Positions 27,274-35,031 of a stretch of 64,000 bases of DNA are shown one piece after another (within the stretch, counting starts at the first letter, position 1; each line of letters begins with the position of its first letter). Location of the stretch: NCBI GenBank assembly GCA_018402455.1, contig JAGYIG010000007.1, positions 51,328-115,327 of the forward strand, written 5' to 3'. The notes under the pieces were generated by a model. That model ran no database searches, was not told the DNA's origin, and was given only the letters and a program-made list of their open reading frames with translations. This stretch comes from Opitutaceae bacterium. GTDB lineage: Bacteria; Verrucomicrobiota; Verrucomicrobiia; Opitutales; Opitutaceae. Made by a program: the position numbers and the translations under genes.

Positions 27274-28497
27274 TCAAGTCCCCCTCCCCGACCCGTCTTC
27301 GGCGGCGAGTTGTTGGCCGATCAGGCCCTGCACATGCCCCCACGCCAAGGGATTTTTTCGACCATCCGCGATTCCCGCGACCCGCGCCGCTCGGGACAAA
27401 TTCGCCGCCTGATCCCCCGGCCAACTGCTAAACCACCATAAAAAGGCGGTGGCCTCATCCTCGGTCCCACCGCTGGCCAACAGCGGCAACAACCCGTCGC
27501 CCCAAAGGTTATCGGCCCGCGGTTGCGGCACGGCTCCCACCACCCCCAGCGCTGCCATCACCCGTTGCCAATGAGTTTTCAGGCCGAGACTTCGGCGCAG
27601 GTCGGCGATATCTGACTGCGGAGACAGCCCCGCGGGGAGCGCCGGCCAGGCCCGAGCCACCGCCTCCAGTGTCGTGGGCCAATCGCCACCACGCTGCACC
27701 CACCGGGCGTAGGCCGCCAACCGCCGGCGGGGATGGTCTGCTGGCTGTGCCCTGCCGAGTTGCCACTGCTCGGACTACCTGACTCAGACTGCGTCCAGGC
27801 TGGTGCCGTCCTGTTCCGCCACCTCCGCCAAAGGCCAATGCGTCGCCACCGCCAACATGGGAACACGATTGAACCGGTAGCCCAGAATCTCGAGGGCGGT
27901 GTGGTGGCAGGCAGCCGACCAACCCAATTTTTTGATCCGCTGGGCCGCGTAATAAACCTTGAGCTGCCACCGGCGACGGGCCTCCTCCCCAATCTTTTGC
28001 CGCACCTGTGCGCCACTAAGCTCCCGCCAAATCTGGGCCAAACGATCGGCCGGCCGCTGCGCGATGGACGAGACGGCGGCATCGGCCGCATACTCCTCAA
28101 GGTCATACCATAAGTGAGGGAGCAGCGTCAGCACCGGGATCGGACGGCGCCCGGCTCCCGACGAGGTCGGGCGGGAAGGGGGGAAGAGCACCACGTGCAG
28201 CACCACCCCGTTGAACGCCGGATCCTGGGCGTGCTGGTGCGCCGTCCAATCGGGTTCTCGGAGATGCAACTCGATGTCTCCCTGCCGGAGCTTGCCCCCT
28301 ATCTCCACCGCCGCTTCGCGGAAATCGGGTCCGCCCTGGCGGTTCCAGCGCCCGGGTCGGCTGATCTTGATCCGCTCCCCCTGCTCCGTCCGCAAATCGG
28401 TTCGGCTGAAGGACTGCTCCGCCCAGATCCGTTGCAAGAGCAGCTCGGGGAACTGAAAGGGCCCATAAAGCCCCTGCACTTCTTCAACCTGTGGCAT
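27274..28497 (-). pseudogene. DUF2851 family protein, frameshifted
   Basis: A cytoplasmic protein of unknown function, about 405 aa if repaired. Family landmarks are FPELLLQRIWAEQ near the start, KISRPGRWNRQGGPDF, DIELHLREPDWTAHQH, LHVVLFPPS, LAQIWRELSGAQVRQK and ACHHTALEILGYRFNRVPML. This frame closes at 27784 after DGTSLDAV. The rest, LAAYARWVQRGGDW to the C-terminus at 27274, continues in another frame, with QLGRAQPADHP in between. One or two indels at about 27725-27790 explain this. The ATG at 28497 fits the family start and lies 23 bases after the NYN gene. Confidence 0.75.
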
Positions 28498-28519
28498 GCG
28501 GATTGACACGCCGACCGGT

Positions 28520-28972
28520 CTAGGGGTTCGCCCGCAACCTTTCAATCCTGCGTTGAGCACTGTCTTCCGCCCGCTGAATCCACTCCCGTAGCGTCTGCGA
28601 GCCAATGGTCTCGGCGCCCATCGCACTCACGGTGTCGCGAAGCGCCCGGTCCGCGGTGACTACGACGCAGTCACCCGCGTTTCGGGAATGACTCACCCAC
28701 TGCTCAATCACGGTGTCCGCCGTCACCCCCGAAGGCGAGTAAGCCACCAGAAAAGTGCTCTCGCCGGCGGGCTTGGAAATACTCAACTCCGCCCCCCGCC
28801 CATCAAACACCACCGAGACCCGCCATGCCATTGCATCATGCCAGATACGGGTGCGTTCCACCACCAAGGCGCGAGCCGCGTCGGCATTCTTACGCCAGAG
28901 TTTGCCCGTGTCGCCCCACGCGCGGCCCACGTTGTTTCCATCGACAATCAGGTGCTTGAGCGAAGTTTCCAT
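28520..28972 (-). CDS. NYN domain protein (YacP-like putative RNase)
   Basis: A 150-aa protein with the NYN/PIN-like nuclease fold: LIVDGNNVGRAWGD with the first acidic residue, VSVVFDGRGAEL, ADTVIEQWVSH and VVVTADRALRDTV with the late Asp. YacP/Rae1 relatives are ribosome-linked endoribonucleases, but that role is only an inference here. It is co-directional with the DUF2851 gene downstream. Confidence 0.82.
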   Translation of the reverse strand: METSLKHLIVDGNNVGRAWGDTGKLWRKNADAARALVVERTRIWHDAMAWRVSVVFDGRGAELSISKPAGESTFLVAYSPSGVTADTVIEQWVSHSRNAGDCVVVTADRALRDTVSAMGAETIGSQTLREWIQRAEDSAQRRIERLRANP

Positions 28973-29285
28973 TCTGCGCTAGCACGGGTGGAACGGTGGA
29001 CTGCGGCAATTTCTTTCCGCCCGGTTGGAACGGACACCACATCCGCCGATACCCGCCGCCTCGTCCCTCGATCCGACTATGGGGTGCGTCGTCGGTCGGC
29101 CGATGATCGTCCGCTACTGGCTTAAGTTAGAACACGAACCAATTTGTTCGCCCGGGACATCCCCTGAATTTTGACTCCCGTCTTCGCCTGATCTTCGGAT
29201 GCCCTCCCCTGCGGCGACCCGATCGGGTCGTCCCCCCGCCCGCTGCCTCCCATTCAGGACGTCAGCCCAAAAAACCCACTCCATC
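28973..29285. other. Intergenic region between divergent NYN and GH95 genes
   Basis: No convincing gene is seen in these 313 bases. A near-palindrome, CGAACCAATTTGTTCG (29135-29150, one mismatch), lies about 135 bases before the GH95 start and could be an operator. Overlapping frames here are short and lack protein-like composition. Confidence 0.4.
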
Positions 29286-31607
29286 ATGCGCCTTCGCCTC
29301 ATTCCCTTTTTCAGCCTGTTGGTTGGTTCAGCCGTTCTTTCGGCCACCGAGCCCCCGGTGCTCCACTATGATCGTCCCGCCGCCGAGTGGGTGGAGGCCC
29401 TCCCGGTAGGGAACGGTCGTCTCGGGGCCATGGTCTTCGGCGGGATCCATCAGGAACGCCTGCAACTCAATGAGGACACCCTCTGGGCCGGCGGTCCCTA
29501 TGATCCGGCCAATCCCGATGCCCTCACCCACCTGCCCGAGGTCCGCGCCCTGATCGCGCAAGGCGACTTCGCTGCTGCCCAAAAACTAGCCGACACGACC
29601 CTGCTGGGGCAACCGCGCATCCAGATGCCTTATCAGACGATCGGCGATCTTCTGTTCTCTTTTTCCGGCGGCGACGCCGCCACCGGTTATCGCCGCGAAC
29701 TCAACCTCGATACCGCCGTCGCCACGACCACATACACCATCGGCGGTGGCGACTGGGCCACCCACTACACCCGGGAGGTTTTTGCCAGTCCAGTCGACGA
29801 AGTCATCGTCGTGCGCCTCACCGCCCGTAGCGGAAACAACCCCGGAGAACTCAATTTTGCCCTCGGTTTTCAAAGCCCCCAGATGGCCCCCAGCCACACC
29901 GTCGATGGCCATACGTTGACTTTGACCGGGCGCAATGGCGGCTTCGCCGGGATCCCGGGAGCGCTCACTTTTCAGGCCCGGGCCCGCGTGATGCTGGAAG
30001 GCGGCACCTTGGACGATGACGGTCAGCACCTGCACATCCGCGGCGCGAGTTCGGCCCTCATCCTCATCTCCGCCGCCACGAGCTTCAACCACTACGACGA
30101 CGTGAGTGGGGACCCCGTCGCGCGCAGTGCCGCCACCTTGGACGATGCTTCCGCCAAATCCTACGCCGACCTCCTCGCCGCTCACACGGCCGAACACCAG
30201 CGTCTGTTTCGGCGCGTTTCGATCGACCTCGGCCGCACGCCCGCCGCCGACCTGACCACCGACGAACGCGTGCGGCGCTTCGCCTCCGGCAACGATCCCG
30301 CCCTGGCCGCCCTGTACCTTCAATACGGTCGTTATCTGCTCATCAGCAGTTCCCGTCCCCACAGCCAGCCCGCCAACCTGCAAGGGATCTGGAACGACAG
30401 CCTCAACCCGCCGTGGCAGAGCAAATACACCCTCAACATCAATGCGCAGATGAACTACTGGCCGGCTGAGCTCACTCACCTGCCCGAACTGAGTGAGCCC
30501 TTGTTCGACCTGATCGAAGACCTCAGTGTCACGGGCGCCAAGATGGCTGGTGATCACTACGGCGCCTCCGGTTGGGTGGTCCACCACAACACCGATCTTT
30601 GGCGCGCCACCGCGCCCGTCGACGGTGCGCATTGGGGCATGTGGCCCACCGCCGGGGCGTGGCTTTGCCAACACCTGTGGGAACACTACCAGTACTCGCT
30701 CGACCGCGACTTCCTCGCCCGCGCCTATCCACTGATGCGGGGCTCCGCCCAGTTTTTCCTCGATACCCTGGTCGAAGAGCCCACCCACGGCTGGTTGGTC
30801 ACCAGTCCCTCGATCTCACCCGAAAACGCCCACCAGCCCGGCGTCTCCATCGTCGCCGGTCCGGCCATGGACACGCAATTACTCCGCGACCTCTTCGACG
30901 CCTGCATCGCTGCGGCCGAGATTCTGGAGCAAGACGCGGACCTTCGCGACCGACTCGCCGCCGCGCGTGATCGCCTGCCTCCCCACCAAATTGGGGCGCA
31001 AGGCCAATTGCAGGAATGGCTGGAGGACTGGGACGATCAGGCCCCCGAACCCCATCATCGCCATGTTTCCCACCTCTATGGACTTTACCCCAGCGACCAA
31101 ATCGACGTGCTCACCACCCCCGACCTTGCCCAGGCCGCCGGCCGTTCGCTGGAACTGCGCGGGGACGACGCCACCGGCTGGGCCATCGGATGGCGCCTGA
31201 ACCTCTGGGCCCGCCTGCACGAGCCCGAGCGCGCCATGGACATCCTCAAACTGCTGCTCCGACCGGAGCGCTCGTATCCAAATCTTTTTGACGCCCACCC
31301 TCCTTTTCAAATCGACGGCAACTTCGGCGGCACGGCCGGTATTGCCGAAATGCTGCTGCAATCCCATGGAGGTCGCATCCAACTCCTGCCCGCCCTTCCC
31401 GCCGCCTGGCCGACCGGCTCGGTCCGCGGGCTGCGCGCTCGCGGCGGCCTCACCGTCGATCTGACCTGGCAGGACGGTCGCCTCACCCAAGCATGGTTCA
31501 CCGCGATTCGCAGCGGTCAGTTCGTGGTTCGCACGCCCGACGGCCGCACCACCGAACTCACGCTCAGTGCCGGGCAACGCACGGCGTTTCCCACCCCCTC
31601 AAACTAA
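29286..31607 (+). CDS. GH95 family glycoside hydrolase (alpha-L-fucosidase-like)
   Basis: A 773-aa secreted enzyme with a signal peptide (about 1-20). GH95 landmarks are PAAEWVEALPVGNGRLGAMV, ERLQLNEDTLWAGGP, RYLLISSSRP, NLQGIWNDSLNPPWQSKY, NINAQMNYWPAELTHL, HHNTDLWRATAP, SHLYGLYPSDQI and QIDGNFGGTAGIAEML. Known members cleave alpha-1,2-L-fucosyl or L-galactosyl linkages in glycans. The ATG at 29286 fits the signal peptide; the frame upstream is spurious. A CE1-like esterase follows after 30 bases, suggesting joint attack on a decorated polysaccharide. Confidence 0.93.
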   Translation: MRLRLIPFFSLLVGSAVLSATEPPVLHYDRPAAEWVEALPVGNGRLGAMVFGGIHQERLQLNEDTLWAGGPYDPANPDALTHLPEVRALIAQGDFAAAQKLADTTLLGQPRIQMPYQTIGDLLFSFSGGDAATGYRRELNLDTAVATTTYTIGGGDWATHYTREVFASPVDEVIVVRLTARSGNNPGELNFALGFQSPQMAPSHTVDGHTLTLTGRNGGFAGIPGALTFQARARVMLEGGTLDDDGQHLHIRGASSALILISAATSFNHYDDVSGDPVARSAATLDDASAKSYADLLAAHTAEHQRLFRRVSIDLGRTPAADLTTDERVRRFASGNDPALAALYLQYGRYLLISSSRPHSQPANLQGIWNDSLNPPWQSKYTLNINAQMNYWPAELTHLPELSEPLFDLIEDLSVTGAKMAGDHYGASGWVVHHNTDLWRATAPVDGAHWGMWPTAGAWLCQHLWEHYQYSLDRDFLARAYPLMRGSAQFFLDTLVEEPTHGWLVTSPSISPENAHQPGVSIVAGPAMDTQLLRDLFDACIAAAEILEQDADLRDRLAAARDRLPPHQIGAQGQLQEWLEDWDDQAPEPHHRHVSHLYGLYPSDQIDVLTTPDLAQAAGRSLELRGDDATGWAIGWRLNLWARLHEPERAMDILKLLLRPERSYPNLFDAHPPFQIDGNFGGTAGIAEMLLQSHGGRIQLLPALPAAWPTGSVRGLRARGGLTVDLTWQDGRLTQAWFTAIRSGQFVVRTPDGRTTELTLSAGQRTAFPTPSN

Positions 31608-31637
31608 ACCCCCGTCGGTGCACAGTCTCCTCATAAG

Positions 31638-32549
31638 ATGACCCCATCCCGCTTCACGCTCACCCTCTTCGCCTTGCTCACCGCCGCGTTGCCCGCCCAA
31701 GAGGATCCCGCCGACGTCACCCCCGAGCGCGCCCGCGCCAACTTTGCCCGCCCCATCGAGTTGGCCCCTGACGACGTGCGCGCATTTCCTGAGCCCCCGC
31801 CCGGCTACCGCGAGTTGCCCGCGACCGGACTGCGCGGCACGCTCGAACTATTCGAATACGATTCCAACATCACTGGCACCACCCGATCGGCCCACGTTTA
31901 CCTGCCGCCCGGTTACCCCACCGATCAGACCTACCCGGTCACTTACATTCTGCACGGTATCGGCGGCGATCATCATGAATGGACCGGCTACGTGAAGGGA
32001 CACGTCATTCTCGACAACCTCATCGCGGCCGGCGACGCCGTGCCGATGATTGCGGTCTTCCCCAACGGTCGCGCCATGGCCGATGACTCCATCCCGGACA
32101 ACCCCTTCAATCCGACGGCTGCGGCCGCGTTTGCCGCCTTCGAATACGACCTCATCTACCACCTGATTCCCGCCATCGAGGACCACTACGCGGCGCGACG
32201 CGACGCCCCCCATCGAGCCCTCGTCGGCTTGTCGATGGGAGGAGGCCAGACGCTCAACTTCGGTCTCGCCCACCTCGATATTTTCCCGTGGATCGGCGCC
32301 TTCTCCTCCGCTCCGAACACCAAGGCTCCCGCTGACCTGGTGCCCGACCCTGCGGCCACCCGGGAGCAACTCAAGTTGCTCTACCTCTCCTGTGGCAATC
32401 AGGATGGCCTCATTAACGTCTCGCAGCGCGTCCACCGCTACCTGCAGGAAAACGGAGTGCCGCACATTTGGAATATCGATGACCACGGCCACGACGGCGA
32501 CACTTGGGGCAGTAACCTCTACCACTTCGCCCAACGCGTCTTTCGCTGA
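31638..32549 (+). CDS. Secreted CE1-like esterase
   Basis: A 303-aa alpha/beta hydrolase with a signal peptide (about 1-20). The esterase-D/CE1 pattern is clear: YLPPGYPTDQTYPVTYILHG, PMIAVFPNGRA, the nucleophile elbow VGLSMGGGQ, LLYLSCGNQDGL (Asp region) and IDDHGHDGDTW (His region). Relatives remove feruloyl or acetyl groups from plant or algal polysaccharides. It is 30 bases downstream of the GH95 gene, so probably co-expressed. Confidence 0.88.
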   Translation: MTPSRFTLTLFALLTAALPAQEDPADVTPERARANFARPIELAPDDVRAFPEPPPGYRELPATGLRGTLELFEYDSNITGTTRSAHVYLPPGYPTDQTYPVTYILHGIGGDHHEWTGYVKGHVILDNLIAAGDAVPMIAVFPNGRAMADDSIPDNPFNPTAAAAFAAFEYDLIYHLIPAIEDHYAARRDAPHRALVGLSMGGGQTLNFGLAHLDIFPWIGAFSSAPNTKAPADLVPDPAATREQLKLLYLSCGNQDGLINVSQRVHRYLQENGVPHIWNIDDHGHDGDTWGSNLYHFAQRVFR

Positions 32550-32711
32550 CCCGGCTTCCCCCCCCTGAGCCGAAGCCCCGCCCCGCCCCTCTCAGGCACC
32601 GCGTCCCATACATCAGCCGGGACTTCGAAGACCCCGGCATTCTTTTCCGGAGTAACGCCGACTTAAACCACACCGCCCAAAAATCCACGCTAACTTTCGC
32701 CTGGGCCGCTT

Positions 32712-32744
32712 AAGCCAAAGTAACCTAATAGGTTACTTTGGCTT
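32712..32744. promoter_or_regulatory. Perfect 14-bp inverted repeat
   Basis: AAGCCAAAGTAACC and GGTTACTTTGGCTT are exact inverse complements around TAATA. No T-run follows on either strand, so it is not a standard intrinsic terminator. It lies 163 bases after the esterase stop and 113 bases before tRNA-Ser. It could be an operator, an mRNA 3' stabilising stem, or part of a small RNA. The surrounding 32550-32857 holds no supported gene. Confidence 0.6.
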
Positions 32745-32857
32745 CAACTGCTCACCGGGCGCTGTCGGCGGACGCAATTTCCTGTCAGCCCTACCGGCAC
32801 CCTCACAGAAATACTCGACAAGCTCTGTGGAGGCCGAAAGGTGGGACGCCTGCAACC

Positions 32858-32945
32858 GGAGAGGTGGCAGAGTGGTCGATTGCGGCGGTCTTGAAAACCG
32901 CTGAGCCGCAAGGTTCCGGGGGTTCGAATCCCTCCCTCTCCGCCA
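32858..32945 (+). tRNA. tRNA-Ser (TGA)
   Basis: A complete 88-base class II tRNA. The acceptor GGAGAGG pairs with CCTCTCC, the anticodon loop is CTTGAAA with anticodon TGA, a long variable arm (GAGCCGCAAGGTTC region) is present, the T loop is TTCGAAT, and CCA is encoded. Its 3' end is duplicated about 180 bases downstream. Confidence 0.97.
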
Positions 32946-33193
32946 GTTCGAATTCAGAATCACGATTTACGAATTACGATTGGGGTTGAGAAAACAGATG
33001 GCGCGGGCGTACAGAGGGATGAGAACCCTCAGGGTTCGACGAAGCGAAGCGAAGAAGGGGCGCCTGCAGGGCGAGTGCGCAGCACTGGACCGCCAGGTCC
33101 ACCAACTCCCTCCCTCTCCGCCAGTTCGAATTCAGAATCACGATTTACGATTGGGGTTGAGAAAACAGATGGCGCGGGCGCACCGAGGGATGA
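32929..33193 (+). repeat. Direct duplication of the tRNA-Ser 3' end plus flank
   Basis: The last 17 bases of tRNA-Ser and about 75 bases of following sequence (32929-33022) recur at 33107-33193. The copies differ by a 7-base GAATTAC insertion and a few substitutions. Between them is about 85 bases of unrelated sequence. A 93-codon frame across this region simply reads both copies and is not a gene. The layout resembles att-site duplication or tandem slippage at a tRNA 3' end. Confidence 0.75.
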
Positions 33194-33264
33194 AGCGAGC
33201 TCGAAACCGGTCCCGCGCGGGAAGTTTTTTTAGCGTTTCAGATTGGGAAGGGAGGGGCTAGGGT

Positions 33265-34125
33265 TTGTCGTTTATGCCCTACGTCGGTGAAACCAATCTC
33301 CTAACCATCCTCCACAAGGCTTCGCCTGGCATTTATCTCGATGGCGAAGATATGGGCCAAATCCTTCTGCCCAACCAATACTGCACGCCCCTCATGGTGC
33401 CGGGCGGCGTGATTGATGCCTTCGTCTATCGCGACTCGGAGGATCGTTTGGTCGCCACCACCAAACGGCCGTTGGCCCAGGTGGGCGATTTCGCAGCGTT
33501 GGAGGTGGTGAGCATCAATCCGCGCATGGGGGCGTTTTTGGACTGGGGGCTGGACAAAGACTTGCTGCTCCCCAACCGCGAGTGGGCTGGCGAGGTTGCC
33601 GTGGGGGCGAAGGTGGTGGTGCTGGTGCGGCTCGACGAGCGCACGGACCGGGTCGTGGCCACCGCCCGTATCGATCGCCACCTCGACGGCACCGAGCCGG
33701 AGTTTGCTTCCGGGCAGGCCGTGAATTTGCTGGTTTTTGGGGAAACTCCGCTGGGTTACAAAGCGATCGTCGATCAAACCCACACGGGCCTGCTCTACCG
33801 TTCCGATCTGCCGGAGCCGCTCACCATCGGCGATCAACTACGAGGTTTCATCGGTCGGGAGCGTTTCGATGGAAAGATTGATCTGACCGTGCACGAGGCG
33901 GGCTACCAGCGCATCGAACCGCTCGCCGATCGGATCCACCAATTGCTCAAACGCAGCGCCGATGGCTTCCTGCCCTATCATGACAAGAGCCCGCCCGCCG
34001 AGATTCAGCGGGAATTCGGAGTCAGCAAAAAGGCGTTCAAACAGGCCATCGGCGGCCTATTTCGCGAACGCAAAATCCGCATTGAGGCCGACGGGATTCG
34101 ACTCAGCAGTCGTCAGGCCGACTAG
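33265..34125 (+). CDS. CvfB-like S1 RNA-binding protein
   Basis: A 286-aa protein of the CvfB/YitL family: several S1-like beta-barrel modules (YLDGEDMGQILLPNQY; VVSINPRMGAFLDWGLDKDLLLPNREW) and a C-terminal winged helix (QREFGVSKKAFKQAIGGLFRERKI). Relatives bind RNA and affect virulence-gene expression in Firmicutes; the general role is unclear. GGAGGGG at 33251-33257 is 8 bases before the TTG at 33265 and 16 before the ATG at 33274, so TTG is slightly favoured although the family usually starts near MPYVGETN. It stands alone. Confidence 0.88.
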   Translation: MSFMPYVGETNLLTILHKASPGIYLDGEDMGQILLPNQYCTPLMVPGGVIDAFVYRDSEDRLVATTKRPLAQVGDFAALEVVSINPRMGAFLDWGLDKDLLLPNREWAGEVAVGAKVVVLVRLDERTDRVVATARIDRHLDGTEPEFASGQAVNLLVFGETPLGYKAIVDQTHTGLLYRSDLPEPLTIGDQLRGFIGRERFDGKIDLTVHEAGYQRIEPLADRIHQLLKRSADGFLPYHDKSPPAEIQREFGVSKKAFKQAIGGLFRERKIRIEADGIRLSSRQAD

Positions 34126-34186
34126 GTTGGATTTCCCAGACGGCGCCGAACGGGTTGAGCCTGTAGGTGAAGGACGTTGGCCAGGT

Positions 34187-34219
34187 AGGGGCTTCGCTCG
34201 ACATAGCCCGGTTTCATCC
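34187..34219 (+). repeat. Solo relative of the 38-kb array unit
   Basis: AGGGGCTTCGCTCGAC followed by ATAGCCCGGTTTCATCC closely resembles the start of the array unit at 38327 (AGGGGCTTCGCTTGAC, then GAAGCCTGTTTCAGCC). The inverted arms are degraded here. It lies between convergent genes. Confidence 0.45.
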
Positions 34220-34283
34220 TACCGGCGACTGACCTCGAACCCCACACAGGGTCTGCCGGGTCCTATTCTTTCCCCAACCCTTC

Positions 34284-34949
34284 CTAGCGATCGAACATGC
34301 CTTTGACGTTGTTGATGACTTCCGTCGCCTTGGCGTCGATGCCGTAGTTCGCCAGCACCCCGTTGATCAACTCCACTTGCTGGTCGGTGAGATTGCCGGT
34401 GCCAATGAGCGCGGAGGCCTGCGCGGCCAGTCGCCCGAAGTCGGCCGCCTGCAGCGAGCCCAGCAGCGGGCCGATGGTGGCGGGATCAAATCCTTGTTTC
34501 AGCGCCCAGGCCGTGACCATCTGTTGGGTGGAAGCGACGGCCGCATCCGCCCCGGGGATTTGCCGGGCCGCCGCGGTAAGAGTCTTCAACTGCGCAAGGG
34601 CGGCCAAGGCATTTCCCTTGGTGAGCGAGCTTTTCAAGGCGGCGAGTTGCGGGTCGAGGGACACGTCGGAACTCGACGCCATCGCGCCGAGTTGGGTGAG
34701 CGCACCGGTGCTGATGTCGGCCAACTTCTCGGGCGAAATCTCGATCAAATCGGGCACTTGAATGGGCGTCGCCGCAAGTTTCGCCATGGCTGGAGCGGCG
34801 GTAGGCGTTTCCGGAGCGGCCACGGTGGTCGCCACCGCGGACGGGGCAGCCGCCGGGGTTGGCTGCGCCGGTTGCGGTTCTGATTTGGAGCAGCCGGACA
34901 GCCACCCTATTGCCAGAGCTAGAATAAGAAATGCGGATCGGAATGTCAT
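34284..34949 (-). CDS. Putative lipoprotein, helical, unknown function
   Basis: A 221-aa protein with lipobox LSGC (Cys near residue 20) and an Ala/Pro/Thr-rich linker (about 25-60), typical of an outer-membrane-anchored periplasmic protein. The remainder is a run of helices, such as ALAALAQLKTLTAAARQI and VINNVKGMFDR. No known domain is recognised. The ATG at 34949 is the only start giving a signal peptide. It lies 82 bases downstream of the Nramp-like gene on the same strand. Confidence 0.72.
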   Translation of the reverse strand: MTFRSAFLILALAIGWLSGCSKSEPQPAQPTPAAAPSAVATTVAAPETPTAAPAMAKLAATPIQVPDLIEISPEKLADISTGALTQLGAMASSSDVSLDPQLAALKSSLTKGNALAALAQLKTLTAAARQIPGADAAVASTQQMVTAWALKQGFDPATIGPLLGSLQAADFGRLAAQASALIGTGNLTDQQVELINGVLANYGIDAKATEVINNVKGMFDR

Positions 34950-35031
34950 GAGGCCATACTTTGGGCCGGATGGTCGCGGAATGCAACGGCCACGGGACGG
35001 CGAGGCCGCCAAACCAGGCTGGTCGATTGAG

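Noticed and set aside
29586-30788. 400-codon minus-strand frame opposite the GH95 gene
   Set aside because: Antisense shadow; the GH95 frame carries all family motifs.
32980-33261. 93-codon plus-strand frame after tRNA-Ser
   Set aside because: It reads through both copies of the tRNA-flank duplication; the peptide is an artefact of the repeat.
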